A stretch of DNA of 64,000 bases from Candidatus Chlorobium masyuteum (lineage in GTDB: Bacteria; Bacteroidota; Chlorobiia; Chlorobiales; Chlorobiaceae). The stretch covers positions 232,274-296,273 of the forward strand of contig NZ_JAAORA010000003.1 of assembly GCF_011601315.1 (NCBI RefSeq), written 5' to 3'. This document shows positions 7,970 through 17,696 of this stretch, piece after piece. The notes beneath the pieces are model-generated. The model was not told the origin of the DNA, made no database searches, and saw only the letters and a list, made by a program, of their open reading frames with translations. Each line of letters starts with the position of its first letter. Positions within the stretch are counted from its first letter, which is position 1. Both the position numbers and the translations under genes were made by a program.

Positions 7970-9072
7970 GCCTTTATTTTACTGACCTGTTCAGCATCAT
8001 GCAGATGAACCCCTGAATAAAACATCATCCCGTAACCGAATGCATACCAAAGGAGTTCCTTGAAACGTCTCAGCAACACAAACGCTCCGCCATAGGCCAG
8101 ATAATCATGGATTCCAAGCGCCTGAAAAAACGCGATATAACCGAGATCCTGTACTCCGAGCCCCGAAGGTACGAAAAAAAAGAGTACACGCAGCATGGTA
8201 AGTGAAGCATCTATTGCCAGCACCTGAAAAAATGAGATCTTGACTCCAAGAAGACTCAATATAATATAGCTCTCAATGGCAAGCATAAACCAGGCAAGCA
8301 CATAGATAAGCATAATCGGGATAAGCCTCTTTGCAAAAGGCCCGGTAAAACTCTTCAGCTCAACATCGGTATCAAGAAATCCTGACTCTTTTGAGAAGAG
8401 CCACGTTTTAACTCTTTTAAACGGTATCCGCATCAACAGCGCAAGCAGTGTTTGAGCCGCCTTGCCGTTAAGCAGCAGCAACAGGAGTGCAAGAAATATC
8501 AAAAATACGCCTATACCTGTACCGATCATGATAGAGCCAAGTCCGCCGAAACCAAGCATGTTGAAGGAAACACCCTGAAGAAATGAAAAGCCTGCTACAG
8601 CGCAGAAAACAGTATAGATCCCCTGGGCAACACCAAGCATAAGTTTGCGAACGGCAACACTGGCAACTCCGGATGGAACCGGAATGCCCATAAACCGGAA
8701 ACAGAGATACGGACGAAGGGGCTCACCGACTGCCACTCCGGCTGGAAGCGTCATGGAAACCGTTTCAGCAATCAGCTGTATTTTCAGGAGTTTGAAAAAC
8801 GATATTGGTACGGTGCTCCCGGGAAAGAGCATGAACCAGGCAATGGATTCCAGCACATGAAGCCCGAGATAGGGCAGAAGAATAAAGAGTGATGAAAAAC
8901 CGATAAGTGAAATACGCTCAACAGCTCCCTGGAGATCAACCTGACTGAAAAGATAGGCAATCAGTAAAATACCGAGACAAAGACCGGCATAACCAGTCCA
9001 GGAAGAACCGGATTTTTTTTGATTCTGCATGAAAAACCTGGAAACTGTGCTAAAAAAAGAGTTGAAACTCAT
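7966..9072 (-). CDS. YbhN/AglD-like flippase-domain membrane protein (UPF0104)
   Basis: 368 residues with about eight hydrophobic segments. The arrangement is typical of the lysylphosphatidylglycerol synthase TM-region family: an early polar loop rich in E/P/R around LPAGVAVGEPLRPYLCFR, and a late FVPSGLGVQDLGYIAFFQAL segment. Members act in lipid or lipid-linked sugar translocation and are often encoded with glycosyltransferases. It is the first gene of the operon and overlaps the next by four bases. A TAnnTTTG-like site only 12 bases upstream of the ATG suggests a very short leader. Function is by family and context. Confidence 0.8.
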   Translation of the reverse strand: MSFNSFFSTVSRFFMQNQKKSGSSWTGYAGLCLGILLIAYLFSQVDLQGAVERISLIGFSSLFILLPYLGLHVLESIAWFMLFPGSTVPISFFKLLKIQLIAETVSMTLPAGVAVGEPLRPYLCFRFMGIPVPSGVASVAVRKLMLGVAQGIYTVFCAVAGFSFLQGVSFNMLGFGGLGSIMIGTGIGVFLIFLALLLLLLNGKAAQTLLALLMRIPFKRVKTWLFSKESGFLDTDVELKSFTGPFAKRLIPIMLIYVLAWFMLAIESYIILSLLGVKISFFQVLAIDASLTMLRVLFFFVPSGLGVQDLGYIAFFQALGIHDYLAYGGAFVLLRRFKELLWYAFGYGMMFYSGVHLHDAEQVSKIKA

Positions 9073-9083
9073 TTCACTATTTG

Positions 9084-9091
9084 CAAAGATA
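9084..9091 (-). promoter_or_regulatory. Candidate -7 element (TAnnTTTG) of the kdn-like operon
   Basis: Reads TATCTTTG on the minus strand, matching the Bacteroidetes-type -7 consensus. It is 12 bases upstream of the operon's first ATG, so a transcript would begin almost at the start codon. A clear -33 TTTG is not seen at 17-23 bases; only an ATTGA lies at about that distance. Confidence 0.35.
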
Positions 9092-9252
9092 GTAATTGAT
9101 TGTTAAATATTTATTCAATCATGAGGTAGACAACAATTCAGCCTCAACAACCGGGAGGCGGGCCACTACCGGCTCTGACTCGATACAGCTGTTCAGAACA
9201 ACAGGCTGTTTACCCTTAAAGGTCTTCTTCCATACGTAAAACGCTCTAAAAG

Positions 9253-11085
9253 ATGGGACTTATCAATCCTGACTTCCAGACATTGCCGGAACTCTTTACC
9301 TCTGTATTTACCCATTACAGGGGTCAGGAGTCAAAATTTCCGATAGCAAGAAAGGTGAATGGGGTCTATGAGCCCATCTCGTATCGGGAGTTTGAAGAGG
9401 ATGTCCACCACTTCTCAGCATTCCTGAAAAACAACGGCATTTCACCAAAAGACCGTGTCGCCATTCTGTCGGAAAACCGGCCCGGCTGGTACCTTGCCGA
9501 TATGGCTATCCTGAATATCGGTGCCATTGATGTGCCTCTCTACCCTTCCCTTCCGCCAAACCAGATCGAATATATTCTCAACAACTGCAGTGCCAGGGCA
9601 GTCGTTGTATCCAACATGCTCCAGCTTGGCAAAATCATCTCTATCTGGCAGAACCTGCCGGAATTATGCCTCGTGATAGTCATGAACCGCCTGGAAGAGA
9701 ACGTTGAAGATGTCATTGACCTTAACCAGGCAAAAGAGGAGGGTAAACGGGTACTTGAAGAGAAGCCCTGGTTTCTTGAAGCTGCCCCTGTGGAGCCTGA
9801 TGATGTTGCAACCATCATTTATACTTCAGGTACAACAGGACTGCCAAAAGGGGTTATGCTCACCCATCGGAACCTCTGTGAAAATGTCAAATCCTGCTCT
9901 TCAATCATCCGGCTTGATGAATCCGACTGCGGTCTCTCCTTCCTGCCGCTCTCGCATGCCTATGAGCGCACCGGAGGATACTATCTGCTCTTCTCCTGCG
10001 GAGCGAGCATCTATCTGGCTGAGAGCATTGAAACCATATCAATGAACATGTCTGAAGCCCGGCCAACGATCATCTTTACTGTTCCGCGGCTTTTTGACCG
10101 CATAAAAATGAGTATCATCAAGCAAATCTCATCACAAAGCGCCATAAAGCAGAAAATATTCTATTGGGCAGTTCAAACGGGAGAGAAGTATCACCGGCAG
10201 CTCAATGAAAAAGGGAAGGCAACCGCTCTTCTTTCCCTGCAGCACACCCTTGCCGAAAAGCTGGTCTACGAGAAAATAAAGCACAAATTCGGTGGACGCC
10301 TGCGCTATTTTGTCTCCGGTGGAGCCGCCCTGCCGCAGAAAATCGGTGAGTTTTTCCAGGCTCTTGAGATCTCCATTCTTGAAGGATTCGGCCTGACTGA
10401 GACCTCACCGGTAACCCATGTCAACCGCCCCGAAAAAATCAAGTACGGGACAGTCGGGCCTGCCGTAAACAATGTCACGGTAAAGATTGCCGAAGATGGC
10501 GAGATTCTGCTCAAGGGCCCGAACATCATGAAGGGATACTGGAAAGACGAAGAGGCCACTCGGGAGGTTATCAGGGATGGCTGGTTCTGTACCGGCGATA
10601 TCGGTGAGATCGACAAGGATGGCTATCTGAAAATCACTGACCGCAAAAAACATATCATTGTCACCTCCGGCGGCAAGAATATCGCTCCCCTCCCCATTGA
10701 AAATCTTATTTCCGAAAGCCCGTTTGTTGATCAGGTCATCGTCATCGGTGAAAAAAGGCCGTTTCTGATTGCGCTGATCGTGCCTGATTTTGAAAAGCTC
10801 ATGGAATACGCTTCCAGCGAGGGAATTCAGGCCTCTACAAACAGGGAGTTGATTGAGAACAAGAGTGTCATACAGATTTATGACAAGCTGATGCGTACCA
10901 TTTCACGTCAGCTTGCCACCCATGAAAAAGTTCGCAAGTTCCTTCTGATTGATGATGCCTTCACGGTTGAGAACGGTCATATGACTCCGACCCTGAAACT
11001 CAAGCGTAAAGCGATTACAACAAAGTTCGCGGCTGAAATCGACAAGGTCTACAATGCCCTTAACGCTGTTTACAACACCGAGTAA
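9253..11085 (+). CDS. Long-chain acyl-CoA synthetase (AMP-forming, FadD15-like)
   Basis: 610 residues, normal for the large bacterial FadD/FACL class. The P-loop [11 protein letters not shown] lies near residue 190. The adenine motif is GFGLTETSP, and the hinge region contains [19 protein letters not shown] with [17 protein letters not shown]; the lysine of the C-terminal PTLKLKRK region is also present. It activates free fatty acids to acyl-CoA. It is monocistronic and divergent from the kdn-like operon; whether it serves lipid modification in that pathway is unknown. The ATG follows a weak AAAAG. Confidence 0.9.
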   Translation: MGLINPDFQTLPELFTSVFTHYRGQESKFPIARKVNGVYEPISYREFEEDVHHFSAFLKNNGISPKDRVAILSENRPGWYLADMAILNIGAIDVPLYPSLPPNQIEYILNNCSARAVVVSNMLQLGKIISIWQNLPELCLVIVMNRLEENVEDVIDLNQAKEEGKRVLEEKPWFLEAAPVEPDDVATIIYTSGTTGLPKGVMLTHRNLCENVKSCSSIIRLDESDCGLSFLPLSHAYERTGGYYLLFSCGASIYLAESIETISMNMSEARPTIIFTVPRLFDRIKMSIIKQISSQSAIKQKIFYWAVQTGEKYHRQLNEKGKATALLSLQHTLAEKLVYEKIKHKFGGRLRYFVSGGAALPQKIGEFFQALEISILEGFGLTETSPVTHVNRPEKIKYGTVGPAVNNVTVKIAEDGEILLKGPNIMKGYWKDEEATREVIRDGWFCTGDIGEIDKDGYLKITDRKKHIIVTSGGKNIAPLPIENLISESPFVDQVIVIGEKRPFLIALIVPDFEKLMEYASSEGIQASTNRELIENKSVIQIYDKLMRTISRQLATHEKVRKFLLIDDAFTVENGHMTPTLKLKRKAITTKFAAEIDKVYNALNAVYNTE

Positions 11086-11130
11086 GTGAAATCGTGAAGT
11101 GCAGGACTCCTCCACTGTTTCTTCCTGATT

Positions 11131-11178
11131 CTTCTATAAGTCCTATAGTACCCATAGTACCTACAGGACTTATAGAAG
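11131..11178. repeat. 14-bp inverted repeat between acyl-CoA synthetase and mutY
   Basis: Arms CTTCTATAAGTCCT (11131-11144) and AGGACTTATAGAAG (11165-11178) are perfectly complementary around 20 bases that themselves hold a short repeated ATAGTACC unit. It lies between convergent genes and could end both transcripts, but there is no T run, so a simple intrinsic terminator is unlikely. The TATAAGTCCTATAG style is reminiscent of dispersed palindromes. Confidence 0.75.
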
Positions 11179-11230
11179 AGATAAGAGGCTCTTTCGAAAG
11201 ATGAGCTTCACCCTCTCCTCCACCGACAAT

Positions 11231-12049
11231 TCACTTCTCCCGGATTTTCAGCATGGTTCCACCCTGCTCTTCCACCAGCCCTTCGCGCACGAGGTCAGCG
11301 ATGATTTCACTCATATCCCAGGGGCAGGAACGGTATTTCTCCTCAATCTCTTCAAGATAGATCCCGTCACGCTGGACGAGCTCCCTGATGAGGCACCCCC
11401 GATACCATCGCTTTGAACCCTGAAACTTTGACTGCCGGCTAACCGGACGGATTCCGGATCTGCGGCTGGTCAGCGCCAGAGAACCGTAATCCATGAGGGC
11501 ATTATGCCATTCACGGCTGCGTCCATGCGGCAGGAGCTGCTCTGCAGCAACCTGTATCGCAGCTTTCGGGGTATCTTCAGGAAGGGTAAACTCGTGGATG
11601 ATGATTCTTCGGATGTTGGTATCAACAGCCGCAACATCAAGATTATCGGCAAAAACCGGAATGGAGCGAGAGGTATACTCCCCGATACCGGGCAGGGATT
11701 TAAGCTGATCCGGTGTGGAAGGGACAATACCGTCGAAACGCTCCATGATCAACCTGGCAGAGAGCTGAAGCCTCTGGCCCCGGGAGTTGTAGCCAAGGCC
11801 GCTCCAGAGAGCAAGCACATCCCTGAGTGAGGAGAGAGCAAGGGTTTCCGTATCGGGAAAACGCTCCATCCAGACCCTGAATTTTTCAGCAACCCGGTCG
11901 GCCTGCGTCTGCTGAAGCATGATTTCGCTAACCATGACGGCATAGCGATCTGTGGTCTCCCGCCAGGGAAATGAGCGGCGGTTGTTGCGGTAGAAATCAA
12001 ATATCTTCTCGCGAAAACCTTCTATCTGTTGCTGATGCAATACGATCAA
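11231..12049 (-). CDS. mutY: MutY-type adenine DNA glycosylase lacking the Fe-S cluster
   Basis: 272 residues. The catalytic glutamate is E42 in SEIMLQQT; the helix-hairpin-helix is LPGIGEYTS (119-127), and the catalytic aspartate is D143 in AVDTNIRR. These define the HhH-GPD adenine glycosylase that removes A opposite 8-oxoG. After the glycosylase core the protein should carry the four-cysteine 4Fe-4S motif. Here the matching stretch is DYGSLALTSRRSGIRP with no cysteines, and the whole protein has only two downstream. It is also short: the C-terminal NUDIX-like 8-oxoG-recognition domain is missing. Clusterless MutY proteins are known in some anaerobes. It is 20 bases downstream of a metallo-hydrolase gene. 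Confidence 0.85.
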   Translation of the reverse strand: MIVLHQQQIEGFREKIFDFYRNNRRSFPWRETTDRYAVMVSEIMLQQTQADRVAEKFRVWMERFPDTETLALSSLRDVLALWSGLGYNSRGQRLQLSARLIMERFDGIVPSTPDQLKSLPGIGEYTSRSIPVFADNLDVAAVDTNIRRIIIHEFTLPEDTPKAAIQVAAEQLLPHGRSREWHNALMDYGSLALTSRRSGIRPVSRQSKFQGSKRWYRGCLIRELVQRDGIYLEEIEEKYRSCPWDMSEIIADLVREGLVEEQGGTMLKIREK

Positions 12050-12069
12050 AGCAGGAACGGACTGTTCTG

Positions 12070-12978
12070 TTAGAGGTCAATAAACTTGTCGACGACAACG
12101 ACTCCTTTATCATCGCGTCTGAGCGTTGCCGCCTGATGAGAGGGATCATGGCCGAAGAAAAGCATCGCTCGCTCTTCAACGAGCTGATGGAGCAGTGCGG
12201 TTTTCTCTTCGATAACGGTAAGCGGTTCGATATCGTATCCCATAACCCATGAAGAGGGCAGATGTGCCGAGGAAGGGATGAGGTCGGCAGTGTGCACGAG
12301 ACTCCCTTCAGCACCTCTCACCCTTACCAGCTGCTGGCCTTTTGTATGACCATTGCTTGAAAAGAGCTCGATGCCGGAAAAAAGCTCCCTGGGTCCGTCA
12401 ACCAGCTCCAGCCTGGAGAGCCGTCCAAACGCCTCGATGAAAGCAGAGGAGTAACTGACTCTCTCCTTCGGGTTGGGCTTAAGCGCTGAAAGGTAATTCT
12501 CTCTCTGAACATAGTGGCGGGCATCAGGAAAGAGCGGCTCAAGCTTGTCGGCACCCTGCCGGAAAGCTCCACCGACATGATCGAAGTGCAAATGGGTATA
12601 AATGACATCCGTAATGCTTGCAATTTCCAGACCAACAGCCTTCAGCTCAGCCTGAAGCCGGCAATCCGAGAGGGCATAAATCGACCGGAGTTTGTCCGGC
12701 CAGGCAGTTCCCATGCCGGTATCAACAAGAATATGGCGGCCCTTACCTGAAATAAGAAGGACTCTTGCCTTGAGTGTTATGCGGTTGAGATGATCGGCAG
12801 GAGCAAACTTTTCCCACATGACTTTCGGCACAACACCGAACATGGCACCGCCGTCAAGAGCAAAGTCCTCTACATCGAGGGAGTAAAGACGATAGTCGCC
12901 AATCTGCATCATCTGGATGTAAATAAATTGCGCTGAAGAGGAATCAGGGGCAAGCATAGCGTTGAGGTCACTGCGCAT
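12070..12978 (-). CDS. Metallo-beta-lactamase-fold hydrolase
   Basis: About 302 residues. The metal motif is THLHFDHVGG, with later ligands in SNGHTKGQQ and the C-terminal FFGHDPS, as in lactonase or glyoxalase II-like members. ILVDTGMGTAWPDKL is the usual first beta-strand motif. An internal ATG ATG at about 12912-12907 would remove 22 poorly conserved residues and may be the true start; neither has a strong ribosome-binding site. The substrate cannot be predicted. It lies downstream of the rplS terminator and upstream of mutY in the same direction. Confidence 0.8.
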   Translation of the reverse strand: MRSDLNAMLAPDSSSAQFIYIQMMQIGDYRLYSLDVEDFALDGGAMFGVVPKVMWEKFAPADHLNRITLKARVLLISGKGRHILVDTGMGTAWPDKLRSIYALSDCRLQAELKAVGLEIASITDVIYTHLHFDHVGGAFRQGADKLEPLFPDARHYVQRENYLSALKPNPKERVSYSSAFIEAFGRLSRLELVDGPRELFSGIELFSSNGHTKGQQLVRVRGAEGSLVHTADLIPSSAHLPSSWVMGYDIEPLTVIEEKTALLHQLVEERAMLFFGHDPSHQAATLRRDDKGVVVVDKFIDL

Positions 12979-13023
12979 TGCCGACCTGCATCACGGTTAT
13001 ACCCCCGTTCAGGAGTGTGTAAG

Positions 13024-13059
13024 AGAAAAATCCGGCAGCATCGGTTGCGCTGCCGGATT
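13024..13059 (-). terminator. Intrinsic terminator of the ffh-rplS operon
   Basis: Arms AATCCGGCAGC (13029-13039) and GCTGCCGGATT (13049-13059). On the minus strand the hairpin is followed by TTTTTCTC. It is 14 bases beyond the rplS stop codon. Confidence 0.95.
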
Positions 13060-13072
13060 GTCGAAAAGAAAA

Positions 13073-13444
13073 TCAGGCTTTCTCTACAACCTTGCGCTCT
13101 TTTACTTTGAGTGCAGCTTTGCCTGTACGCTTGCGCAGATAGAAAAGTTTTGCTCTTCTTGCCTTACCGTGCTTGAGTACGGTCACGCTCTCAATATTGG
13201 GTGAGTTGACAGGAATGATCCTTTCAACTCCAACTCCATGAGAGATCTTGCGAACCGTGATGGTTTTGGAACCACCGGCTCCGCGATCGCTTATCACAAC
13301 ACCCTCAAAAGCCTGAAGCCTCTCCTTTTCGCCTTCAATAACCTTCAACTGTATTCTGACGGTATCACCCGGCTGAATATGCGGAAAATCGGTAACGGCC
13401 TGGGTGGCTTCAACTAACTGAATTAACTGATCCATTTTCGACAA
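13073..13444 (-). CDS. rplS: 50S ribosomal protein L19
   Basis: 123 residues. It carries the L19 hallmarks [23 protein letters not shown] near residues 27-49 and the basic C-terminal [15 protein letters not shown]19 sits at the 30S-50S interface. It is the last gene of the rpsP-rimM-trmD-rplS order found across bacteria, here with ffh in front, and is closed by a strong terminator. Confidence 0.98.
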   Translation of the reverse strand: MSKMDQLIQLVEATQAVTDFPHIQPGDTVRIQLKVIEGEKERLQAFEGVVISDRGAGGSKTITVRKISHGVGVERIIPVNSPNIESVTVLKHGKARRAKLFYLRKRTGKAALKVKERKVVEKA

Positions 13445-13478
13445 CTATTTACGTTATTTTTTTCTTCAATTCCTAAAA

Positions 13479-14159
13479 TCATTCATGGCCTAAAAGATCG
13501 GGCCTGCGTGTTCTGGTTCTCTCAAGAGCATTTTCACCTCTCCACTGCTCTATTTTGCTGTGATGACCGGACATCAGTATATCGGGAACCTTCATCCCCC
13601 TGAATTCAGCCGGTCGGGTGTAATAGACACAGTCAAGAAGCCCATTCTGAAAGGAGTCGGTCAAAGCCGATTCACTGTCGCCAAGAACTCCCGGTATTAC
13701 CCTGAGCACAGCGTCCATAAGCAGCAGCGCGGGTATCTCACCCCCTGAAAGAACAACATCGCCAATCGAAATCTCCATGGTGATAAGCTTCTGGCGTATC
13801 CGTTCATCTACCGCCTTGTAGTGGCCGCAAAGAATAATCAGATTTTGCATTCCTGAGAGCCTGTTTGCCAGAGACTGCTCAAACAGCTTCCCGTCGGGTG
13901 TCAGAAAAATCACCTCATCATACACTCTTTCGGCCTGCAGTGCCTCTATACAGGAAAATACCGGTTCAGGACGAAGAACCATTCCCGCACCCCCTCCGAA
14001 GGGAGAATCATCAACCTGCCGATACCTGCCCAGTCCGTAATCATGCAGGTTATGAATGTGTATATCCGCATACTGTTTTTTCCGGGCAATACTTAACAAT
14101 CCATTGTCAAGCACTGAATCGAAAAACCCCGGAATGACGGAAATCACATCAATCCTCAT
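13479..14159 (-). CDS. trmD: tRNA (guanine37-N1)-methyltransferase
   Basis: 226 residues from the ATG at 14159 ([11 protein letters not shown]). An upstream in-frame start at 14213 would add 18 residues with no counterpart in TrmD. The trefoil-knot SAM site is visible in [15 protein letters not shown] and [13 protein letters not shown], and [17 protein letters not shown] is the TrmD signature. The enzyme methylates G37 next to the anticodon and prevents frameshifting. It lies between rimM (54 bases) and rplS (34 bases). Confidence 0.97.
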   Translation of the reverse strand: MRIDVISVIPGFFDSVLDNGLLSIARKKQYADIHIHNLHDYGLGRYRQVDDSPFGGGAGMVLRPEPVFSCIEALQAERVYDEVIFLTPDGKLFEQSLANRLSGMQNLIILCGHYKAVDERIRQKLITMEISIGDVVLSGGEIPALLLMDAVLRVIPGVLGDSESALTDSFQNGLLDCVYYTRPAEFRGMKVPDILMSGHHSKIEQWRGENALERTRTRRPDLLGHE

Positions 14160-14213
14160 TGCATCCAACGTCTTGGAACAGTTCATCAAACGTTTCAGAG
14201 ACCAACAAGACAA

Positions 14214-14717
14214 TCACAGAAATTCGTCGAATCTCGGTACAACCATAAACTTATCACGAATACTGATCTCTTCAACGAACTCTTCAATGGCCGGTATCAG
14301 AATCTTTCTTTTACCAACCTGTACTTCATAAACCTCATGGGCAGGCATCGCAAGAATATCGGTTACGGTACCAACCTCGTTTCGATTACGATCAAGAACT
14401 TTGAGCCCTATCAGCTCATGAATATATGCCCGGTTACCCGGCTGCGGCAGAAGCTGATCCTCATCAACATAGAGATGCACTCCTGCCAGTGCTTCGGCTT
14501 TCTCCCTTGTGTCAATTCCGTCAAAGAACACCCACGCAAATCCCCCTCCAAGAGAGGCTTTATGAACGGTCAACCGATTAACGGCGTCAGCGGATCTGCC
14601 AGCGTAATACTCCTTGCGGGAGAGAAAGCTTTCAGGGAAATCGGTAACCGGTTCCACCTTCACCTCACCCGCCAACCCTTTCGGCTTGAGGATGACACCT
14701 GCAAGATAGAGTTCCAT
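14214..14717 (-). CDS. rimM: 16S rRNA processing protein RimM
   Basis: 167 residues with the RimM N-terminal beta-barrel (GVILKPKGLAGEVKVEPVTD) and the C-terminal PRC-barrel (ELIGLKVLDRNRNEVGTVTDI, then VQVGKRKILIPAI). It helps mature the 30S head by binding S19. It is 23 bases downstream of rpsP. Confidence 0.96.
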   Translation of the reverse strand: MELYLAGVILKPKGLAGEVKVEPVTDFPESFLSRKEYYAGRSADAVNRLTVHKASLGGGFAWVFFDGIDTREKAEALAGVHLYVDEDQLLPQPGNRAYIHELIGLKVLDRNRNEVGTVTDILAMPAHEVYEVQVGKRKILIPAIEEFVEEISIRDKFMVVPRFDEFL

Positions 14718-14740
14718 GCTACCGTTCCGTGAGCGTCAAA

Positions 14741-15151
14741 TCAGGCTTCGCTGCCTGCAGCGGCTTTTGCTTCGGCCTCTTTTTTGGCCTGACGGCGGCG
14801 TGACTTGACAACAAGGCGTTTTTTGCTTCTCTCGACCTTGCTTGCCTGCCACTGTTCCATCTCAACGGTTATTTCAGCTTCGCTGCGACCTCTGCTTTTC
14901 AGCCTCAGTTCATGCAGCAATCCGGTAGTACGGATAAGGCTGCGGACCGTTGCAGTCGGTTGAGCACCAACGCCCATCCAGTATTCGACACGATCTTTCT
15001 TGAGTGTTACGGCATGCGGTTTGGCTGTCGGCTGATAGGTCCCGATTACTTCAAGAAATTTGCCATCTCTCGGTGAGCGCGCATCAGATGCGACAATCTG
15101 GTATACCGGTAATTTTTTTCTTCCTGCTCTTTTAAGTCTGATCTTTACCAA
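14741..15151 (-). CDS. rpsP: 30S ribosomal protein S16
   Basis: 136 residues. The N-terminal [20 protein letters not shown] and the GTYQPTAKP motif are classic S16. The protein is longer than the 80-90 residue norm because of a lysine/alanine-rich tail ([20 protein letters not shown]), common in Bacteroidetes/Chlorobi. It begins the ribosomal part of the operon, 46 bases after ffh. Confidence 0.98.
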   Translation of the reverse strand: MVKIRLKRAGRKKLPVYQIVASDARSPRDGKFLEVIGTYQPTAKPHAVTLKKDRVEYWMGVGAQPTATVRSLIRTTGLLHELRLKSRGRSEAEITVEMEQWQASKVERSKKRLVVKSRRRQAKKEAEAKAAAGSEA

Positions 15152-15197
15152 GGCTCAAGTATTTTAGTTAATGGTAACTGTTAACAGTAAATGCAAT

Positions 15198-16547
15198 CTA
15201 TCTTTTTAAAAACTTGTCAAGTGCAAGATTCTGCGAAGTGATCTTTCTGCCCGACTGTGACAGTCTGGATACCGAACGCATCATCTTTTTCATTTCACCG
15301 AACTGCTTGAGCAGAAGGTTCACTTCCTGGACTCTCGTGCCGCTGCCGAGAGCGATGCGCTGACGACGACTGCCGTTGATGATATCAGGATTTGACTTCT
15401 CCTGTCTGGTCATGGAGTTAATCATGGCTTCGATAGGCTTGAAATCCAGATTTTCAAGATCCTGCTTTGGAACCATCTTGTTCAAACCCGGCACCATCTC
15501 AATCAACCCCTGTATTGATCCCATTTTTTTAAGCTGCTGGAGCTGATCGAAAAAGTCGTTGAGATCAAACTCATTTTTCATGAGTTTTTTCTGCATCTCA
15601 AGCGTCTTCTCAAGATCCAGAGACTCCTGCGCCTTTTCAACAAAACTGACGATATCACCCATACCCAGAATCCTCTGGGCCATACGATCAGGGTAAAACA
15701 CATCAAGATCATCAACCTTTTCACCGATACTGATAAATTTAATCGGCTTTTCAACAACCTGACGGATGGAAAGCGCAGCTCCGCCCCTTGCATCGCCATC
15801 AAGTTTGGTCAGTACAACACCATCAAAATCAAGGCGGTCGTTGAATGCCTTGGCTGTATTAACCGCTTCCTGACCCATCATCGAGTCAACAACAAAAAGC
15901 AGTTCATCAGGCTTGAGAGCACGCTTCAATGACTCAGCCTCTGCCATCATAAGGTCATCAATCTGAAGGCGGCCGGCTGTATCGATAATCACAACATCCC
16001 TGGCCCCTGATCGCGCAGCTTCAAGGCCCTGAAGTGCTGCCTTCAATGCATCCTGCTCTTCAATGGCAAATACCGGAACCTCTACCTGAAGAGCGAGAGC
16101 CTTAAGCTGATCAATGGCCGCAGGACGATAGACGTCAGCGGCTACCAGCATCGGGTTTTTACCGTTCTTTTTCAGTCGAAGCGCGAGTTTAGCACAAAAC
16201 GTGGTTTTTCCGGAACCCTGAAGACCGGCAACCATAATCACTGCCGGAAGTTTCTTGGGTGAAAGGTTCAGAGGCTTCTGCTCCCCTCCCATGAGTTCAG
16301 TGAGCTCATCATAGACGATTTTTACAATCATCTGCGCAGGAGAGACGCTTTTGATGACCTGCTCGCCAAGGGATTTCTCCCGTATATCCTCAATTAATTT
16401 CTTCGCTACCTTGTAGTTGACATCAGCGCCGAGAAGTGCGCGCTTGATATCGCGCATCGCGAGACCGATATTGATCTCGTTAATGGTGGCCTGACCTGCA
16501 AGTTTTTTGAAGGTGGCCTCAAGTTTATCGCTTAGACTGTCAAACAT
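15198..16547 (-). CDS. ffh: Signal recognition particle GTPase Ffh
   Basis: 449 residues with N, G and M domains in order. The P-loop is GLQGSGKTT (108-116); [17 protein letters not shown] and [11 protein letters not shown] follow. The M domain contains the RNA-binding [11 protein letters not shown] motif. Together with 4.5S RNA it targets nascent membrane proteins. First gene of the operon running to rplS; an AT-rich stretch of about 160 bases upstream carries the promoter shared with the divergent kinase gene. Confidence 0.98.
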   Translation of the reverse strand: MFDSLSDKLEATFKKLAGQATINEINIGLAMRDIKRALLGADVNYKVAKKLIEDIREKSLGEQVIKSVSPAQMIVKIVYDELTELMGGEQKPLNLSPKKLPAVIMVAGLQGSGKTTFCAKLALRLKKNGKNPMLVAADVYRPAAIDQLKALALQVEVPVFAIEEQDALKAALQGLEAARSGARDVVIIDTAGRLQIDDLMMAEAESLKRALKPDELLFVVDSMMGQEAVNTAKAFNDRLDFDGVVLTKLDGDARGGAALSIRQVVEKPIKFISIGEKVDDLDVFYPDRMAQRILGMGDIVSFVEKAQESLDLEKTLEMQKKLMKNEFDLNDFFDQLQQLKKMGSIQGLIEMVPGLNKMVPKQDLENLDFKPIEAMINSMTRQEKSNPDIINGSRRQRIALGSGTRVQEVNLLLKQFGEMKKMMRSVSRLSQSGRKITSQNLALDKFLKR

Positions 16548-16709
16548 CGGTTCCTGCTTTTTTCATATAAAGCTTAAAAATGCTTAGCTTTAATTATAAC
16601 AAAATATCGCAAAAAATAAAATGAAACAATCATATCTTCATAGCTGATCAGGTTATTATTCCCTTTTTTTTATGCACCGGCATCCGAACATATCAGGAAA
16701 TAACAGGTT

Positions 16710-17696
16710 ATGACCGAAAACTTCATGGAATCCCTTTTACATACCTTCCGCAACAAACGGATAGCCGTTATCGGCGACATTATGCTCGACAAGTATATTT
16801 TCGGCCATGTCTCCCGCATCTCCCCGGAATATCCTGTGCCCGTAGTCGATGTAACCCATGAGGATCACCGGCTGGGCGGGGCGGCAAATGTTGCCCTTAA
16901 TACCCTCTCACTCGGAGCAGAGACCATGCTCTTCGGAGTAACCGGTGCCGACAGCAACCGGGAGATACTGCTCGAACTGTTCCGCGACCGAGGACTTGCC
17001 GCCGACGGACTGATTTGCGACCCGTCAAGGCCTACAACCTGCAAGACCCGCATTCTCTCTCAAAACCACCATATTACAAGAGTGGACAGAGAAAGCCGAA
17101 AAGAGATCGATTCCGACACAGAAGAGGCGGTTCTCGACTCTCTAAAGACCGTTATCGGCACTCTTGATGCCATCGTTCTTGAAGACTACAATAAAGGTCT
17201 TCTCAGCGAACGACTCATCAAAAGCATCATTACGACCGCAAAGAAGCAGAATATTCCCCTGCTTGTCGATCCGAAACTTCTGAACTTCTTTGCCTACAGG
17301 GGGTGCACGATTTTCAAGCCAAACCTCTCCGAAATGGCAGCTTCGCTCGGAATTGCCGTGCAGAACAATGACCGGGAGGTAGAAGAGGCCTGCCTCCGGC
17401 TCCAGGAGAAAGTACAGGCTGAAACTATTGTTGTGACAAGGAGTGAAAAGGGTATGACACTCTACAACGGTTCCTTCACCCATATCGGGGCAACCTCAAT
17501 GGAGGTGGCTGATGTATCAGGAGCCGGAGATACCGTTATCGGAATGCTCGCTCTCGGAGCCGCTTCCGGTATTGACATCATAACGAATGCCACCATAGCC
17601 AATCTGGCTGCAGGAACGGTATGTCAGGAGGTGGGAGCCGTACCGGTTAAACCGGAAAAACTGCTCAGGGCATATCAGGAGCATCATCGACAATAG
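16710..17696 (+). CDS. rfaE1: D-glycero-beta-D-manno-heptose-7-phosphate kinase (RfaE1/HldE kinase domain)
   Basis: 328 residues of the PfkB family. The signature elements are [21 protein letters not shown] and the catalytic [11 protein letters not shown] near residues 268-278. Length and motifs match the kinase half of HldE; the adenylyltransferase half (RfaE2) is not fused and not adjacent. The product feeds ADP-heptose for lipopolysaccharide core. The 3' end overlaps the convergent START-domain gene by 32 bases. Confidence 0.9.
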   Translation: MTENFMESLLHTFRNKRIAVIGDIMLDKYIFGHVSRISPEYPVPVVDVTHEDHRLGGAANVALNTLSLGAETMLFGVTGADSNREILLELFRDRGLAADGLICDPSRPTTCKTRILSQNHHITRVDRESRKEIDSDTEEAVLDSLKTVIGTLDAIVLEDYNKGLLSERLIKSIITTAKKQNIPLLVDPKLLNFFAYRGCTIFKPNLSEMAASLGIAVQNNDREVEEACLRLQEKVQAETIVVTRSEKGMTLYNGSFTHIGATSMEVADVSGAGDTVIGMLALGAASGIDIITNATIANLAAGTVCQEVGAVPVKPEKLLRAYQEHHRQ

